From positions 186,001 through 250,000 of the forward strand of contig NZ_CP107929.1 in assembly GCF_036017915.1 (NCBI RefSeq): a stretch of DNA of 64,000 nt. The letters run 5' to 3'. Below the pieces are notes generated by a model. It was not told where the DNA came from. It did no database searches and worked only from the letters and a program-made list of their open reading frames with translations. Both the position numbers and the translations under genes were made by a program. Origin of the DNA: Micromonospora sp. NBC_00421. Its GTDB lineage: Bacteria; Actinomycetota; Actinomycetes; Mycobacteriales; Micromonosporaceae. Positions 9,401 through 17,341 of this stretch are shown piece by piece (position 1 is the first letter of the stretch; each line of letters starts with the position of its first letter).

Positions 9401-9706
9401 CTCGCCGCTCACCTCGACTCCGGTACGGCACACTGGCCCCAGGTCAGCGAACTCCTGCGTGACGCCGAGCAGCCGGTCGAGCGGGTGTCGGGCGGTCCAC
9501 AGCGGGCGCTGGAGGAGCCGCTCACCGATCGGGAGCTGACCATCCTGCGCTACCTCCAGAGCATCCTGTCCAACGTGGAGATCGCCAGCGAGTTGTCCCT
9601 GTCGGTCAACACCGTCAAGACGCACGTACGCAACATCTACCGCAAGCTGGACGCCACCCGCCGCCGCGAAGCCGTCCACCGAGCCCGCACCCTCCACCTC
9701 CTCTAA
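6452..9706 (+). CDS. Large LuxR-family (LAL/MalT-type) transcriptional activator with internal minisatellite
   Basis: The 1084-residue STAND-type regulator has a Walker A P-loop (RAPAGWGKTTLLTAW, residues 55-69), a NACHT/AAA-like core with LVLDDLHRVTDP as Walker B, long helical TPR-like repeats, and a C-terminal LuxR helix-turn-helix (LTDRELTILRYLQSILSNVE, then SVNTVKTHVRNIYRKL). Proteins of this type use ATP and inducer binding to oligomerise at promoters. Residues about 74-152 are a run of Asp-Gln-Gly-Arg units encoded by a 12-bp repeat, and residues about 720-810 are Gly/Thr/Val-rich with further short repeats; both interrupt otherwise normal domains. The ATG at 6452 follows a strong GGGGAGGGG ribosome site. 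The target genes and inducer are not evident. Divergent from the small SRPBCC-like gene. Confidence 0.88.
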   Translation: MPRQRRSTASAEVSAGPPLLASRLTPPALPEPVLLRPRLLGCLDGGVTGALTLVRAPAGWGKTTLLTAWARASDQGQGRDQGRDQGRDQGRDQGRDQGRDQGRDQGRDQGRDQGRDQGRDQGRDQGRDQGRDQGRDQGRDQGRDQGRDQGQDPPAWVQVEAGDSGERLWAYLTTALRGALRAEPTAVPPTPPPSVTPLRPDQLEPLAAALAAREDPVRLVLDDLHRVTDPAVLTGLDFLLRHADGRLRLVAAARTGLPPALHRLRLAGELTEIGPDDLAFTTDEVADLLVAHGVPLPAAAVARLRERTGGWPAGLRFAALAARGQPDPCRWAERFGGDHPDVAAYLRAEVLAQLPPPTRELLRRGALGGAVRADLADALTGRTDSGQLLTGLARDGGFLHRDDSEPPWFRPHPLLADVLREELAGLDEAERGELHRRAADWHADHDRPADALRHALTAGQWDRATGLLLTHWPELVPYEGEAPDVPPPPPPPAEAVRRDPELALAAGTERAYAGDTGAATARLRDAVAAAHALPAPRRDRFRRLAVALELTLARLAGDHPEVRRAAARLLATGVPAGVDLSGVPAGAGLVVAAVPTDEDPRTGEDADVRAVVGTALGLTDLAEGDLGTAGARFTEALAAARQAGRHRTELVGATRSALLLALAGELSPAEQTARAALAMPPCQGWSSRVDCGYAHLALALVALQRGQPAEATAELTAAVAVTGVTGGVPTSLFGDGTTGPPDVTGPAGAVVGPSARMVTGLTGGMVTGLTGGTVVGTAGGAVGRPLGEVIGGAVPRSLDGAVNGAATVGAVVALCRAALLRDAGEPAAAIEVVLRARDGLTGAGRLADGGVLAGAGELVDRLLALEADLRGEQGDLDTARRLLAGRVREPEPVPVLALALARVEFRAGDVRAAAQALPDWDAPGAADWPLSVRLAAGVLDAVLARRAGDERRAGRLLERVLDLAGRHGHRRVFTRAEPAVRDLLAAHLDSGTAHWPQVSELLRDAEQPVERVSGGPQRALEEPLTDRELTILRYLQSILSNVEIASELSLSVNTVKTHVRNIYRKLDATRRREAVHRARTLHLL
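6671..6907 (+). repeat. 12-bp in-frame minisatellite (Asp-Gln-Gly-Arg units)
   Basis: Seventeen perfect tandem copies of GACCAGGGCCGG run from 6689 to 6892, flanked on each side by a variant unit ending in CAG. The period is a multiple of three, so copy-number change keeps the LuxR gene in frame. The repeat begins only about ten codons after the P-loop helix. It also leaves other frames and the opposite strand open, creating spurious long ORFs. Confidence 0.98.
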
Positions 9707-9984
9707 CCCCCCACCCACCCCACCCCACCCCACCCACCCCACCCCACCCACCCACCCCGCCCCGGCCCGCCCCGGCCCGGCCCGCCCCGGCCCGGCCCAC
9801 CCCGCCCCGGCCCACCCCGCCCCGGCCCACCCCGCCCCGGTGATCAAGAGGTTTGCGTCAACTTCGATCTTTGAAATGACGCAAACCTCTTGATCACCGG
9901 GGCGCGGGGACGAGGGGCGAGGGACGAGGGACGAGGGGCGAGGGGGCGAGGCGGGGGGTGGGGTGGGGGTGGGGGTGGGAGGGG
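9707..9984. repeat. Convergent-gene spacer: C-rich tandem repeats, long perfect palindrome, G-rich tract
   Basis: No gene is visible. Bases 9707-9832 are short C-rich tandem repeats (ACCCC, then a CGGCCCACCCCGCCC-like unit about three times). A palindrome with 28-base perfect arms follows (9833-9860 and 9877-9904) around a 16-base loop; its stem core reads TGATCAAGAGGTTTGCGTCA. Bases 9905-9984 are G-rich on the plus strand (GGGGTGGGGGTGGG-like). The stem lies between two convergent genes, so it can terminate both, but it is much longer than needed. Confidence 0.85.
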
Positions 9985-10533
9985 TTAGGGGGTGGGGGTG
10001 GTGTCTACTGCGGTGAGGAGGGTGGGGAGGTCGAATCCGGCCTCGTGGCGGTGATCGTCGACGAACAGGGTGGGAGTGCCGTTCACCCCGCTGCGGATGC
10101 CGCCGGTGAAGTCGTGCCGTACCCGGTCGCCGTAGGCGTGCCGGTCGATCTCCGTGCCGATCTCGTCCGGCGGCAGACCCACCTGCTCGACGCCGAGCGA
10201 CAGGTGCACCGGGTCCAGTTGGTCCTGGTGTTCGTAGAGCCAGTCGTGCATCTCCCAGAATCGGCCCCGGTGGCCCGCCGCCTCGGCCACCTCGGCCGCC
10301 TGCTCGGCGTACGGGTGGAGGTTGGTGATCGGGAAGTGCCGGTAGACCAGCCGGACCGTGTCCCGGCGCTGACGTAGCAGTTCCACCAGATTCAGGTACG
10401 CCGCCCCGCAGAACGGGCACTGGAAGTCGCCGTACTGCACGATGGTGACCGGTGCGTCGGCCGGCCCGCGGATGTGGTCGATCTCGGTCACCGGCACCCG
10501 GAGTCGGGCGGTGACCTGCAACGGGGTGCTCAT
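9985..10533 (-). CDS. DsbA-family thiol oxidoreductase
   Basis: The 182-residue thioredoxin-fold protein has the active site YGDFQCPFCGAAY (Cys-Pro-Phe-Cys, residues about 36-39) after a conserved DAPVTIVQYGDF strand, an inserted helical domain, and the cis-proline segment GVNGTPTLFVDD near the C-terminus. This matches the DsbA-like oxidoreductases that use a protein cysteine pair. No signal peptide is seen, so it is probably cytoplasmic, unlike classical DsbA. The start ATG at 10533 overlaps the stop of the upstream peroxiredoxin-like gene by four bases, indicating a coupled pair in which it may reduce or be reduced alongside the peroxidase. Confidence 0.88.
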   Translation of the reverse strand: MSTPLQVTARLRVPVTEIDHIRGPADAPVTIVQYGDFQCPFCGAAYLNLVELLRQRRDTVRLVYRHFPITNLHPYAEQAAEVAEAAGHRGRFWEMHDWLYEHQDQLDPVHLSLGVEQVGLPPDEIGTEIDRHAYGDRVRHDFTGGIRSGVNGTPTLFVDDHRHEAGFDLPTLLTAVDTTPTP

Positions 10534-11027
10534 CGGGTCATCACCTGCCGTTCGGTGCCGAGGCGGTCCAATGCGTCGAGGATGCCGTCGGCCCCCGGGT
10601 TCACCTCGGCGGGGGAGAGGTAGCTCCAGGCCACCGTCCCGGCCGGGTCGACCACCACCAGGGCCCGAGCGGCCTGCCCCTGCGGGGTGTACGCCCCGTA
10701 GACACGGGTCACCTCGCCCTTGGGCTCGAAATCGGCCAGCAACGGGAACCGGACCCCCTTGGCCTCCGCGAAGGCCCGGTGTGACCAGAGGCTGTCCACG
10801 GAGATGCCCAGCACCGCCGCGTCGTACCGCTCGAACTCCGGCATCGCGGCCTGGTACAACGCCATCTGGTCGCCGCAGACCGGGGACCAGTCGGCGGGGT
10901 AGAAGGCGAGCACCACCGGCCGACCACGGAACTGGCCGGGTCCGGTCCGTCGCCCGTCCGGGGTGGCCGGCAGGGTGAATTCGGGGGCCGGGCTCCCGGG
11001 TTGGATCAGCCCATCGGATCCAGTCAT
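10530..11027 (-). CDS. Peroxiredoxin / redoxin (AhpC-TSA family)
   Basis: Thioredoxin-fold peroxidase of 165 residues. FRGRPVVLAFYPADWSPVC holds the peroxidatic cysteine in the context Pro-x-Asp-Trp-x-x-Val-Cys, followed by GISVDSLWSHRAFAEAKGV and FPLLADFEPKGEVTRVYG, all typical of AhpC/TSA proteins. Only this one cysteine is visible, so it would be a 1-Cys type relying on an external reductant, plausibly its DsbA-like neighbour. ATG 11027 was chosen over the upstream GTG 11036 because GGGAAGG is better spaced for it. Confidence 0.88.
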   Translation of the reverse strand: MTGSDGLIQPGSPAPEFTLPATPDGRRTGPGQFRGRPVVLAFYPADWSPVCGDQMALYQAAMPEFERYDAAVLGISVDSLWSHRAFAEAKGVRFPLLADFEPKGEVTRVYGAYTPQGQAARALVVVDPAGTVAWSYLSPAEVNPGADGILDALDRLGTERQVMTR

Positions 11028-11214
11028 GCCGCCCACCTTCCCGCCGGACCGGGTGAGGGCGGCTCACCCGGCCCGGATGGTCCCGGGCCGTCCGCCGCCG
11101 GATCGGATTCGGACCGCCGGATCGGACCCGGTGTCGATATTCGGGCGCGGTCCGGTGTCGACAACGGGATCGGAGTCGGGCAGTCTGACGGACGGCAAAG
11201 GACGGGGTGGAGAG

Positions 11215-13194
11215 ATGGACGTCGATCGGATGCGGATCTTCGGCCGCCGGCTGGCGGGTGTGTCGTGGCGGCTGGCCCGGCACGAGTGGACCCTGGCGGC
11301 GCTCGCCGCGCTGCTGTTGGCCGTGGCGTTGACCTGGCCGACCCTGCGCGACCCGGCGAGCACCATCCCGCAGGACACCGGTGACCCGACGCTCCAGGCG
11401 TGGCAGGTGGCCTGGGGTGGGCACGCACTGCTCACCAACCCGTTCCAGGTCTGGCACTCCAACACGTTCTATCCCGAGCCCTACACCTACGCCTACTCCG
11501 ACACCCTGCTCGGGTACGCCCCGTTCGGGATGATCGGGGACGGTCCGGTGGCCGCCGTGGTGCGCTACAACCTGCTCTACGTGCTGACCCACGCGCTGGC
11601 CCTGTTCGGGGCGTACGCGCTGGCCCGGCAGGTGGGGGCAGGCCGGGCCGGTGCGGCGGTCGCCGGGGTGTCCTTCGCGTACGCCCCGTGGAAGCTCGCC
11701 CAGGCCGGGCACCTGCACGTGCTCAGCATCGGCGGGATCGCCCTCGCACTGGCCATGCTGGCCCGGGGGCACGGCTGGTCGCTGCGGCACGGCCACCGAC
11801 CCGACCGGGTCCGTCCCGGCTGGGTGGTCGCCGGGTGGGCGGTCGCCGCCTGGCAGGTCACCCTCGGCTTCGGCATCGGCCTGCCCTTCGCGTACGTGCT
11901 GGGACTGCTCTGCCTCGGCGGCGCGGTGACGTACGGCGTGGTGTGGTGGCGGCGGCGGGTCCGGCCGGCGGTGCCGCGCGGCCTGCTCCTGGCCGACCTG
12001 GCCGGCGGGATCGGGTTCGCCGGGGTGACCCTGGCGATGGCCGCGCCGTACTTCGAGGTGGTGGCCCGCAACCCGTCCGGTCGGCGGACGGTGGCCCAGA
12101 TCGAGATGTTCTCCCCACCGTGGCGGGGCTTCGTCACCGCGCCGCCGGAGTCCTGGCTGTGGGGCGAGCGGCACGAGGCGGCGCGCGCCACCCTCGGTTT
12201 TCCCGGTGAGATGACGCTGCTGCCCGGGGTGGTGCTGTTGTCGCTGGCGATGGCCGGGATCTTCTTCTCCGCGTGGCGGCTGCGGCACCGGCTGATGCTG
12301 GCCGGTGCGGCGCTGGTCAGCGTGGCGCTCGCGGCGGGCACCACGTTCGGTGGTGACGGCGACCCCGGTTACGTGACGCTTGTCGAGCACGCCCCCGGCT
12401 GGGACGGGGTGCGCACCCCGGGCCGGTTGGTGCTGTGGACGACCCTGCTGCTCGGCCTGCTCGCCGCCGGCGCGCTGACGGTACGCGAGCCGGCGACCGG
12501 GGCCGAGCGTGACCCGGAACCGGCACCGGGGTCGGGGTCGGGGCCGACCGGGGAACAGGTGGCGGAGCCGGGGCCGACCGGGGAGCCGGCCGTGCCGGTG
12601 GAGCCGGCCGTGCCTGCGAGGTCGGCCGTGCCGGAGGAGTCGGCCGTGCCGGTGGAGGTGGGGTCGGCATCGCGGCCGGTGCTGCGGTCGGCGGCGTGGT
12701 CCGAGCCGGCGGCAGAGCCGGAGGTGGTCCGGAAGCCGGCCGTGGACCAGGGCGGTAGGCCGTTCCGACTGGCCCGGTTGGCGTTGGTGGTGCCGCTGGT
12801 GCTGGTCCTGCTGGAGGGGGTCAACCGCACCCCGCACGTGCCGACACCGGAGCAGCCGGCCGCGCTGCGCGGGCTGACCGGCCCGGCGTTGGTGCTGCCC
12901 AGCGACGGCATCCGGGAGCTGCACGTGATGCTCTGGTCCACTGACGGGTTCCCCAAGGTGGTCAACGGGCTCGCCTCGTTCACCCCGCAGTCCCAGGAGC
13001 GGATCCGGGCGGTGAGCATGACCTTCCCGGACGTCACCTCGGTGGCGTACCTGCGGGAGATCGGGGTGCGCACGGTGGTGCTGCTGCCCGGCTGGGCGCC
13101 CGGCACCCCGTGGGCGGACGTGGCGGCCCGACCGGTGGACGGGCTGGGGATCAGTCGCGAGATGGTCGGTGAGGACGTCGTCTACCGGCTCTGA
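11215..13194 (+). CDS. Polytopic membrane protein, probable GT-C-like glycosyltransferase
   Basis: The protein is 659 residues. A first membrane helix (LAALAALLLAVALTWPTL) is followed by an extracytoplasmic loop (DPTLQAWQVAWGGHALLTNP) and at least nine further hydrophobic segments, then a C-terminal soluble part. This topology, with a large first loop rich in Asp and aromatics, resembles lipid-sugar-using GT-C membrane glycosyltransferases, but no catalytic motif is certain. Residues about 425-515 form a low-complexity Pro/Glu/Val linker with repeated AVPVE/AVPEE units, absent from the rest of the protein. ATG 11215 follows GGGTGGAGAG; the longer open frame from 10963 lies over the redoxin gene and is noise. 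Confidence 0.7.
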   Translation: MDVDRMRIFGRRLAGVSWRLARHEWTLAALAALLLAVALTWPTLRDPASTIPQDTGDPTLQAWQVAWGGHALLTNPFQVWHSNTFYPEPYTYAYSDTLLGYAPFGMIGDGPVAAVVRYNLLYVLTHALALFGAYALARQVGAGRAGAAVAGVSFAYAPWKLAQAGHLHVLSIGGIALALAMLARGHGWSLRHGHRPDRVRPGWVVAGWAVAAWQVTLGFGIGLPFAYVLGLLCLGGAVTYGVVWWRRRVRPAVPRGLLLADLAGGIGFAGVTLAMAAPYFEVVARNPSGRRTVAQIEMFSPPWRGFVTAPPESWLWGERHEAARATLGFPGEMTLLPGVVLLSLAMAGIFFSAWRLRHRLMLAGAALVSVALAAGTTFGGDGDPGYVTLVEHAPGWDGVRTPGRLVLWTTLLLGLLAAGALTVREPATGAERDPEPAPGSGSGPTGEQVAEPGPTGEPAVPVEPAVPARSAVPEESAVPVEVGSASRPVLRSAAWSEPAAEPEVVRKPAVDQGGRPFRLARLALVVPLVLVLLEGVNRTPHVPTPEQPAALRGLTGPALVLPSDGIRELHVMLWSTDGFPKVVNGLASFTPQSQERIRAVSMTFPDVTSVAYLREIGVRTVVLLPGWAPGTPWADVAARPVDGLGISREMVGEDVVYRL

Positions 13195-13207
13195 TGGCCG
13201 AGTTAGT

Positions 13208-13221
13208 TGGGAGCGCTTCCT
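13208..13221 (+). promoter_or_regulatory. CebR-like LacI-family operator before the xyloglucanase
   Basis: The 14-mer TGGGAGCGCTTCCT matches 12 of 14 positions of the CebR operator TGGGAGCGCTCCCA that controls cellulose utilisation in Streptomyces. It lies about 150 bases upstream of the GH74 gene and just after the preceding stop, where a promoter for the secreted hydrolase would sit. Derepression by a gluco-oligosaccharide such as cellobiose is the family expectation; a cebR gene is not in the window. Confidence 0.65.
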
Positions 13222-13370
13222 AATTCGGCGGCGCAGCGGTTACTGTTGAACTCTTCTTCGGCAGCGGGAGCCAAGCGTGCCGGCGGGGAGCCAGGGCAGC
13301 TCTTCGCACCCGTCGACGTCCCTCCTGGGGCGTCGCACCCTCACCCTGGCATTCCCGAGAGGAACCGCAG

Positions 13371-16115
13371 ATGCGGAGAAGTCTCGTCGGCGCGGTAACC
13401 ACCGTGCTGGCCGCCGCCACGGCAGTCGTGGCCGTGCAGTTCACCGTCGCACCGACCATCCCGGCCGCCGCAGCGGCGGCCGACCCGTACAGCTGGAAGA
13501 ACGTCCGGATCGACGGCGGCGGCTTCGTCCCCGGCATCGTCTTCAATCCGACCGAGAAGAACCTGATCTACGCGCGCACCGACATCGGCGGCGCGTACCG
13601 CTGGGAGCAGGCCAGCCAGTCCTGGACGCCGCTGCTCGACTGGGTCGGCGCGGACAAGTGGGGCTACAACGGCGTGGTCAGCCTGGCCACCGACCCGGTG
13701 CAGACCAACCGGGTGTACGCGGCCGTCGGCATGTACACAAACGACTGGGACCCGAACAACGGCGCGATCCTGCGCTCGGCCGACAAGGGCGCCACCTGGC
13801 AGGCCACCGCGCTGCCGTTCAAGAACGGCGGCAACATGCCCGGCCGGGGCATGGGCGAGCGGCTCGCCGTCGACCCCAACAAGAACAGCGTCCTCTACTA
13901 CGGCGCCGAGGGCGGCAACGGCCTGTGGCGCAGCACCGACTTCGGGGCCACCTGGGCCAAGGTGGCGAACTTCCCCAACGTCGGCAACTACCGGGCCGAC
14001 CCCAACGACACCACCGGCTACCAGAGCCAGAACCAGGGTCTGACCTGGGTCACCTTCGACAAGAGCACAGGTACGGCCGGCAACGCCACCCAGACCATCT
14101 ACGTCGGCGTGGCGGACAAGGCCAACCCGGTGTACCGCTCCACCAACGGCGGCACCACGTGGGAGCGGATCGCCGGCCAGCCCACCGGCTACCTGGCCCA
14201 CAAGGGCGTGGTCGACCCGGTCGGCGGCTTCCTCTACATCGCCACCAGCGACACCGGCGGCCCGTACGACGGGGGCAAGGGTGACGTGTGGAAGTTCAAC
14301 CGGGCCACCGGCACGTGGACGCAGATCAGCCCGATCCCGTCGTCAAGCAGCGACGCCTACTTCGGCTACTCCGGGCTGACCATCGACAGGCAGAAGCCGA
14401 ACACCCTGATGGTCGCCACCCAGATCTCCTGGTGGCCGGACGCGATCTTCTGGCGCAGCACCGACGGCGGGGCGACCTGGACCCGGATCTGGGAGTTCGG
14501 CAGCTACCCGGACCGCACCAAGAAATTCAAGATGGACATCAGCTCGGTGCCGTGGCTGACCTTCGGCGCCAACCCGGCCCCGCCCGAGGAGACCCCGAAG
14601 CTGGGCTGGATGAACGAGTCGGTGGAGATCGACCCGTTCGACTCGAACCGCTTCATGTACGGCACCGGCGCGACCATCTACGGCAGCACCGACCTCACCA
14701 AGTGGGACACCGGCAGCCAGTTCACCATCAAGCCGATGGTGAAGGGGCTGGAGGAGACCGCCGTGCTCGACCTGATCAGCCCGCCCACCGGGGCGCCGCT
14801 GATCAGCGGGCTCGGCGACATCGGCGGATTCCGGCACACCGACCTCGACGCGGTGCCGCCGATGCTGTTCACCCAGCCGGTCTTCACCAGCACCACCAGC
14901 CTCGACTATGCCGAGTCCACCCCGGCGACGATGGTCCGGGCCGGGAACTTCACCGACGCCGACCGCCCCAACGACAGCCACATCGCGTTCTCCACCGACG
15001 GCGGGGCGAACTGGTTCCAGGGCAGCGAGCCGGGCGGGGTCAACAACGGCGGCACGGTCGCCGCCGCCGCCGACGGCAGCCAGTTCGTCTGGGCCCCCGG
15101 TGATGCCGGGCAGCAGGTGATCCGCTCGGTCGGGTTCGGCAACTCGTGGACCGCCGCCACCGGCATCCCGGCCAACGCGGTGGTCGAGTCCGACCGGGTC
15201 AACAAGAACAAGTTCTACGGCTTCAGCGGCGGGAAGTTCTACGTCAGCAGCAACGGCGGGGCCAGCTTCACCGCCTCCGCCGCCACCGGCCTGCCCACCA
15301 CCGGCACCGTCAAGTTCAAGGCGGTACCCGGCAAGGAGGGGGACATCTGGCTGGCCGGCGAGGGTGGGCTGTGGCACTCCACCGACTCCGGGGCCACCTT
15401 CACCAAGCTGGCCGGCGTGACGGCGGCGGTGAACGTCGGCTTCGGCAAGGCCGCCCCCGGGCAGACGTACCCGGCGGTGTTCACCTTCGGCACCGTCGAC
15501 GGCAAGGCCGGTGTCTACCGTTCCGACAACGCCGGCGCGGCCTGGGTGCGGATCAACGACGACCAGCACCAGTACGGCAACGCGGGCGAGGCGCTGACCG
15601 GCGACCCGAGGGTCTACGGCCGGGTCTACCTGGGCACCAACGGCCGGGGCATCCTGGTCGCCGACCGGCTCGGCGGCACCCCCACCCCGACCACCCCCAC
15701 CACGCCCCCGCCGACGACCCCTCCGCCCACCACGCCGCCGCCCACCACGCCCCCGCCCACCACGCCCCCGCCCACCACGCCGCCCCCGCCCACCACGCCG
15801 CCGCCGACGACCGGTGGGTGCGCGGCGACGTACAAGGTGACCGGGTCGTGGCCCGGTGGCTTCCAGGGTGAGGTGACGGTACGCAACGCCGGCACCAGCG
15901 CGATCGCCGGCTGGACGTTGGGCTGGACGTTCGCCAACGGGCAGACGATCAACTCGCTCTGGGGCGGCACCTACACCCAGACCGGAGCGACCGTCTCGGT
16001 ACGCGACGCCGGGTGGAACGGTGCGCTCGGTGCCGGTGCGACCGCCAGCATCGGCTTCACCGCCAACGTCACCGGCAGCAACACCGTTCCGGCGTTGACC
16101 TGCACCAGTCGCTGA
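13371..16115 (+). CDS. Secreted GH74 xyloglucanase with C-terminal CBM2
   Basis: The protein is 914 residues. Residues 1-38 are a signal peptide ending in an Ala-rich cut region. Residues 39 to about 760 carry repeated beta-propeller signatures (RSADKGATWQ, RSTDFGATWAKV, RSTNGGTTWERI), the double seven-bladed propeller of GH74. Asp71 in ARTDIGGAYRW and Asp483 in SGLGDIGGFRHTD correspond to the known catalytic pair of the family. A Thr/Pro linker (about 765-816) leads to a family 2 carbohydrate-binding module (817-914) that binds cellulose. The enzyme cleaves xyloglucan outside the cell. A CebR-like site upstream suggests induction by plant cell-wall sugars. Confidence 0.95.
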   Translation: MRRSLVGAVTTVLAAATAVVAVQFTVAPTIPAAAAAADPYSWKNVRIDGGGFVPGIVFNPTEKNLIYARTDIGGAYRWEQASQSWTPLLDWVGADKWGYNGVVSLATDPVQTNRVYAAVGMYTNDWDPNNGAILRSADKGATWQATALPFKNGGNMPGRGMGERLAVDPNKNSVLYYGAEGGNGLWRSTDFGATWAKVANFPNVGNYRADPNDTTGYQSQNQGLTWVTFDKSTGTAGNATQTIYVGVADKANPVYRSTNGGTTWERIAGQPTGYLAHKGVVDPVGGFLYIATSDTGGPYDGGKGDVWKFNRATGTWTQISPIPSSSSDAYFGYSGLTIDRQKPNTLMVATQISWWPDAIFWRSTDGGATWTRIWEFGSYPDRTKKFKMDISSVPWLTFGANPAPPEETPKLGWMNESVEIDPFDSNRFMYGTGATIYGSTDLTKWDTGSQFTIKPMVKGLEETAVLDLISPPTGAPLISGLGDIGGFRHTDLDAVPPMLFTQPVFTSTTSLDYAESTPATMVRAGNFTDADRPNDSHIAFSTDGGANWFQGSEPGGVNNGGTVAAAADGSQFVWAPGDAGQQVIRSVGFGNSWTAATGIPANAVVESDRVNKNKFYGFSGGKFYVSSNGGASFTASAATGLPTTGTVKFKAVPGKEGDIWLAGEGGLWHSTDSGATFTKLAGVTAAVNVGFGKAAPGQTYPAVFTFGTVDGKAGVYRSDNAGAAWVRINDDQHQYGNAGEALTGDPRVYGRVYLGTNGRGILVADRLGGTPTPTTPTTPPPTTPPPTTPPPTTPPPTTPPPTTPPPPTTPPPTTGGCAATYKVTGSWPGGFQGEVTVRNAGTSAIAGWTLGWTFANGQTINSLWGGTYTQTGATVSVRDAGWNGALGAGATASIGFTANVTGSNTVPALTCTSR

Positions 16116-16140
16116 CGACGTACCCCCACCTGCCCCACCC

Positions 16141-16172
16141 GCCGGCTCCCCCGATCCTCCGGGGGAGCCGGC
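16141..16172 (+). terminator. Terminator of the xyloglucanase gene
   Basis: GC-rich hairpin of about 13 bp stem (GCCGGCTCCCC against GGGGAGCCGGC) starting 26 bases after the GH74 stop. Confidence 0.75.
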
Positions 16173-16325
16173 GGCATGTTCGCCGGTACGCCCTGTCGCG
16201 GCCCTTGATCAACTCGCTTGAGGTGATGTTGCGGTGTCGGGCGCGGGCTCCGCCCTCGCCCTAGCCCTCGCTCCTTCTCCTCGCTCCTGCTCCTGCCCGC
16301 GCAACACGGCCCAAGATCGTGCTCG
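16173..16325. other. Non-coding spacer after the xyloglucanase terminator
   Basis: No gene is seen here. The stretch contains CTTGATCAACTCGCTTGAGG and a run of short GCCCTCGC/CTCCT repeats, then leads into the palindrome that hosts the first MITE copy. Confidence 0.6.
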
Positions 16326-16592
16326 ATCCATGTTGTCAACACCGTTGCGTTAGGGGGAACGGCTGTTCGTCAACCGCCGCTGCCTCGCCGATCATGGAGT
16401 TGTGGTGGGTGACAGAACGCCCGTAAAGCCCCAAGGTCGGCACCACCACTCCATGATCGCCGAGCGGGCCCACCCCGCTCCCCGATCGGGCACTTCCTGT
16501 CCCGGGTTGACCAGCCGCCCATGGCGTTAACGCAACGGTGTTGTCCGTGTTGTAGTGGCTTCGTGGCTGGGGGATGCCACTACAACATGGAT
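16326..16592. repeat. Intergenic palindrome of the host family, interrupted by MITE copy 1
   Basis: If the inserted element and one target copy are removed, the outer sequence is a hairpin with 17-base arms: ATCCATGTTGTAGTGGC against GCCACTACAACATGGAT (16576-16592). The first 11 bases of the left arm are at 16326-16336; the same sequence resumes at 16544-16559 after the insertion. One base differs (A to G) in the right-hand target copy. Confidence 0.85.
16337..16543 (+). mobile_element. MITE-like element, copy 1 (207 bp)
   Basis: The ends are perfect 16-base inverted repeats, CAACACCGTTGCGTTA at 16337-16352 and its complement at 16528-16543. The flanks TCCATGTTGT (16327-16336) and TCCGTGTTGT (16544-16553) are a 10-base direct repeat with one mismatch, as expected for a target-site duplication. 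The interior holds a second palindrome whose arms read ATCATGGAGTTGTGGTG-like, separated by about 35 bases. No transposase is encoded. The same element lies inverted at 58193-58403. Confidence 0.88.
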
Positions 16593-16687
16593 GTTGTGGG
16601 GGCACCAGCGAGGGTGCTCGGGTGGGGAGCGCCAAGCGCGGGTGGGTGTGGTCGCGCGCGGGCCGGGTGGTGGGGTGGGGAACGAGG

Positions 16688-16726
16688 CAGGCCCCGGTCG
16701 ACGCCGAGGGGCGTGACCGGGGCCTG
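16688..16726 (-). terminator. Terminator of the 132-residue membrane protein gene
   Basis: Perfect 12-base arms CAGGCCCCGGTC (16688-16699) and GACCGGGGCCTG (16715-16726) just beyond the stop of the minus-strand gene. Confidence 0.8.
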
Positions 16727-16736
16727 CGGGAATGCG

Positions 16737-17135
16737 TCAGTCGTCCAGGCCGACCGGGGAGTTGGGCCGGTCCACGTCGACGAACTCGATGTCGTCGGCG
16801 GCACGGTCACCCCCACTGCCGGCGGCCCGTGCGGCGGTGCCGGCGGCCCAGCCGATCGCTGCACCGACCAGCGCCGCGCTGATCAGCAGGGTCCAGGGCA
16901 GGGCCGGACGACGACCGGCGAGCGCGTCGAAGGCGAGCGTCGCCCGACGGCGTGCCTCGTCGGCGGTCGAGCCGACCATGTCGCCGGCGTCGGCCAGGCC
17001 CGAGCTGCGGACCGACCTGGCGGCGTCACGAACGCTGTCGCCGGCGGAGTCGACCGCCGAGAGCAGGTGCTGCCAGGCCTGGTCGGCGATCCGCTCGGGC
17101 TTGCTGCGGCGCTCCAGAAGGTTGCTGCCATACAT
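16737..17135 (-). CDS. Hypothetical single-pass membrane protein
   Basis: The protein is 132 residues. The N-terminal 75 residues are amphipathic and helical (ADQAWQHLLSAVDSAGDSV, then ADEARRRATLAFDAL). One membrane helix follows (LPWTLLISAALVGAAIGWAAG, about 81-101), then an acidic tail (DDIEFVDVDRPNSPVGLDD). The layout resembles small envelope or stress proteins with a cytoplasmic helical bundle, but no named family was recognised. A GGAGG ribosome site precedes ATG 17135, and the gene has its own terminator, so it is expressed alone. Confidence 0.75.
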   Translation of the reverse strand: MYGSNLLERRSKPERIADQAWQHLLSAVDSAGDSVRDAARSVRSSGLADAGDMVGSTADEARRRATLAFDALAGRRPALPWTLLISAALVGAAIGWAAGTAARAAGSGGDRAADDIEFVDVDRPNSPVGLDD

Positions 17136-17341
17136 CGTGTCCTACCTCCTCGGGTGCCGAAGTCTGCGGCCACTTCGGACTTTTCGTCTCTACGGCGCGG
17201 GACGGTCCTCGGACCGGCCGGTGTCCGGCCGGTCATCGAGCGGTGCCGCCTCGTCACCGAGCGGTTCCGCCTTGTCCATCGAGCAGTGCCCCGGCCGGTC
17301 GGATCGCAAACCCCGGTTCGGGCAGCGCGTAGAGCCGGTTT

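Noticed and set aside
16337..16635. Protein-coding frames across the MITE copies
   Set aside because: Similar peptides appear at both copies only because the DNA is repeated; there is no ribosome site or codon bias.
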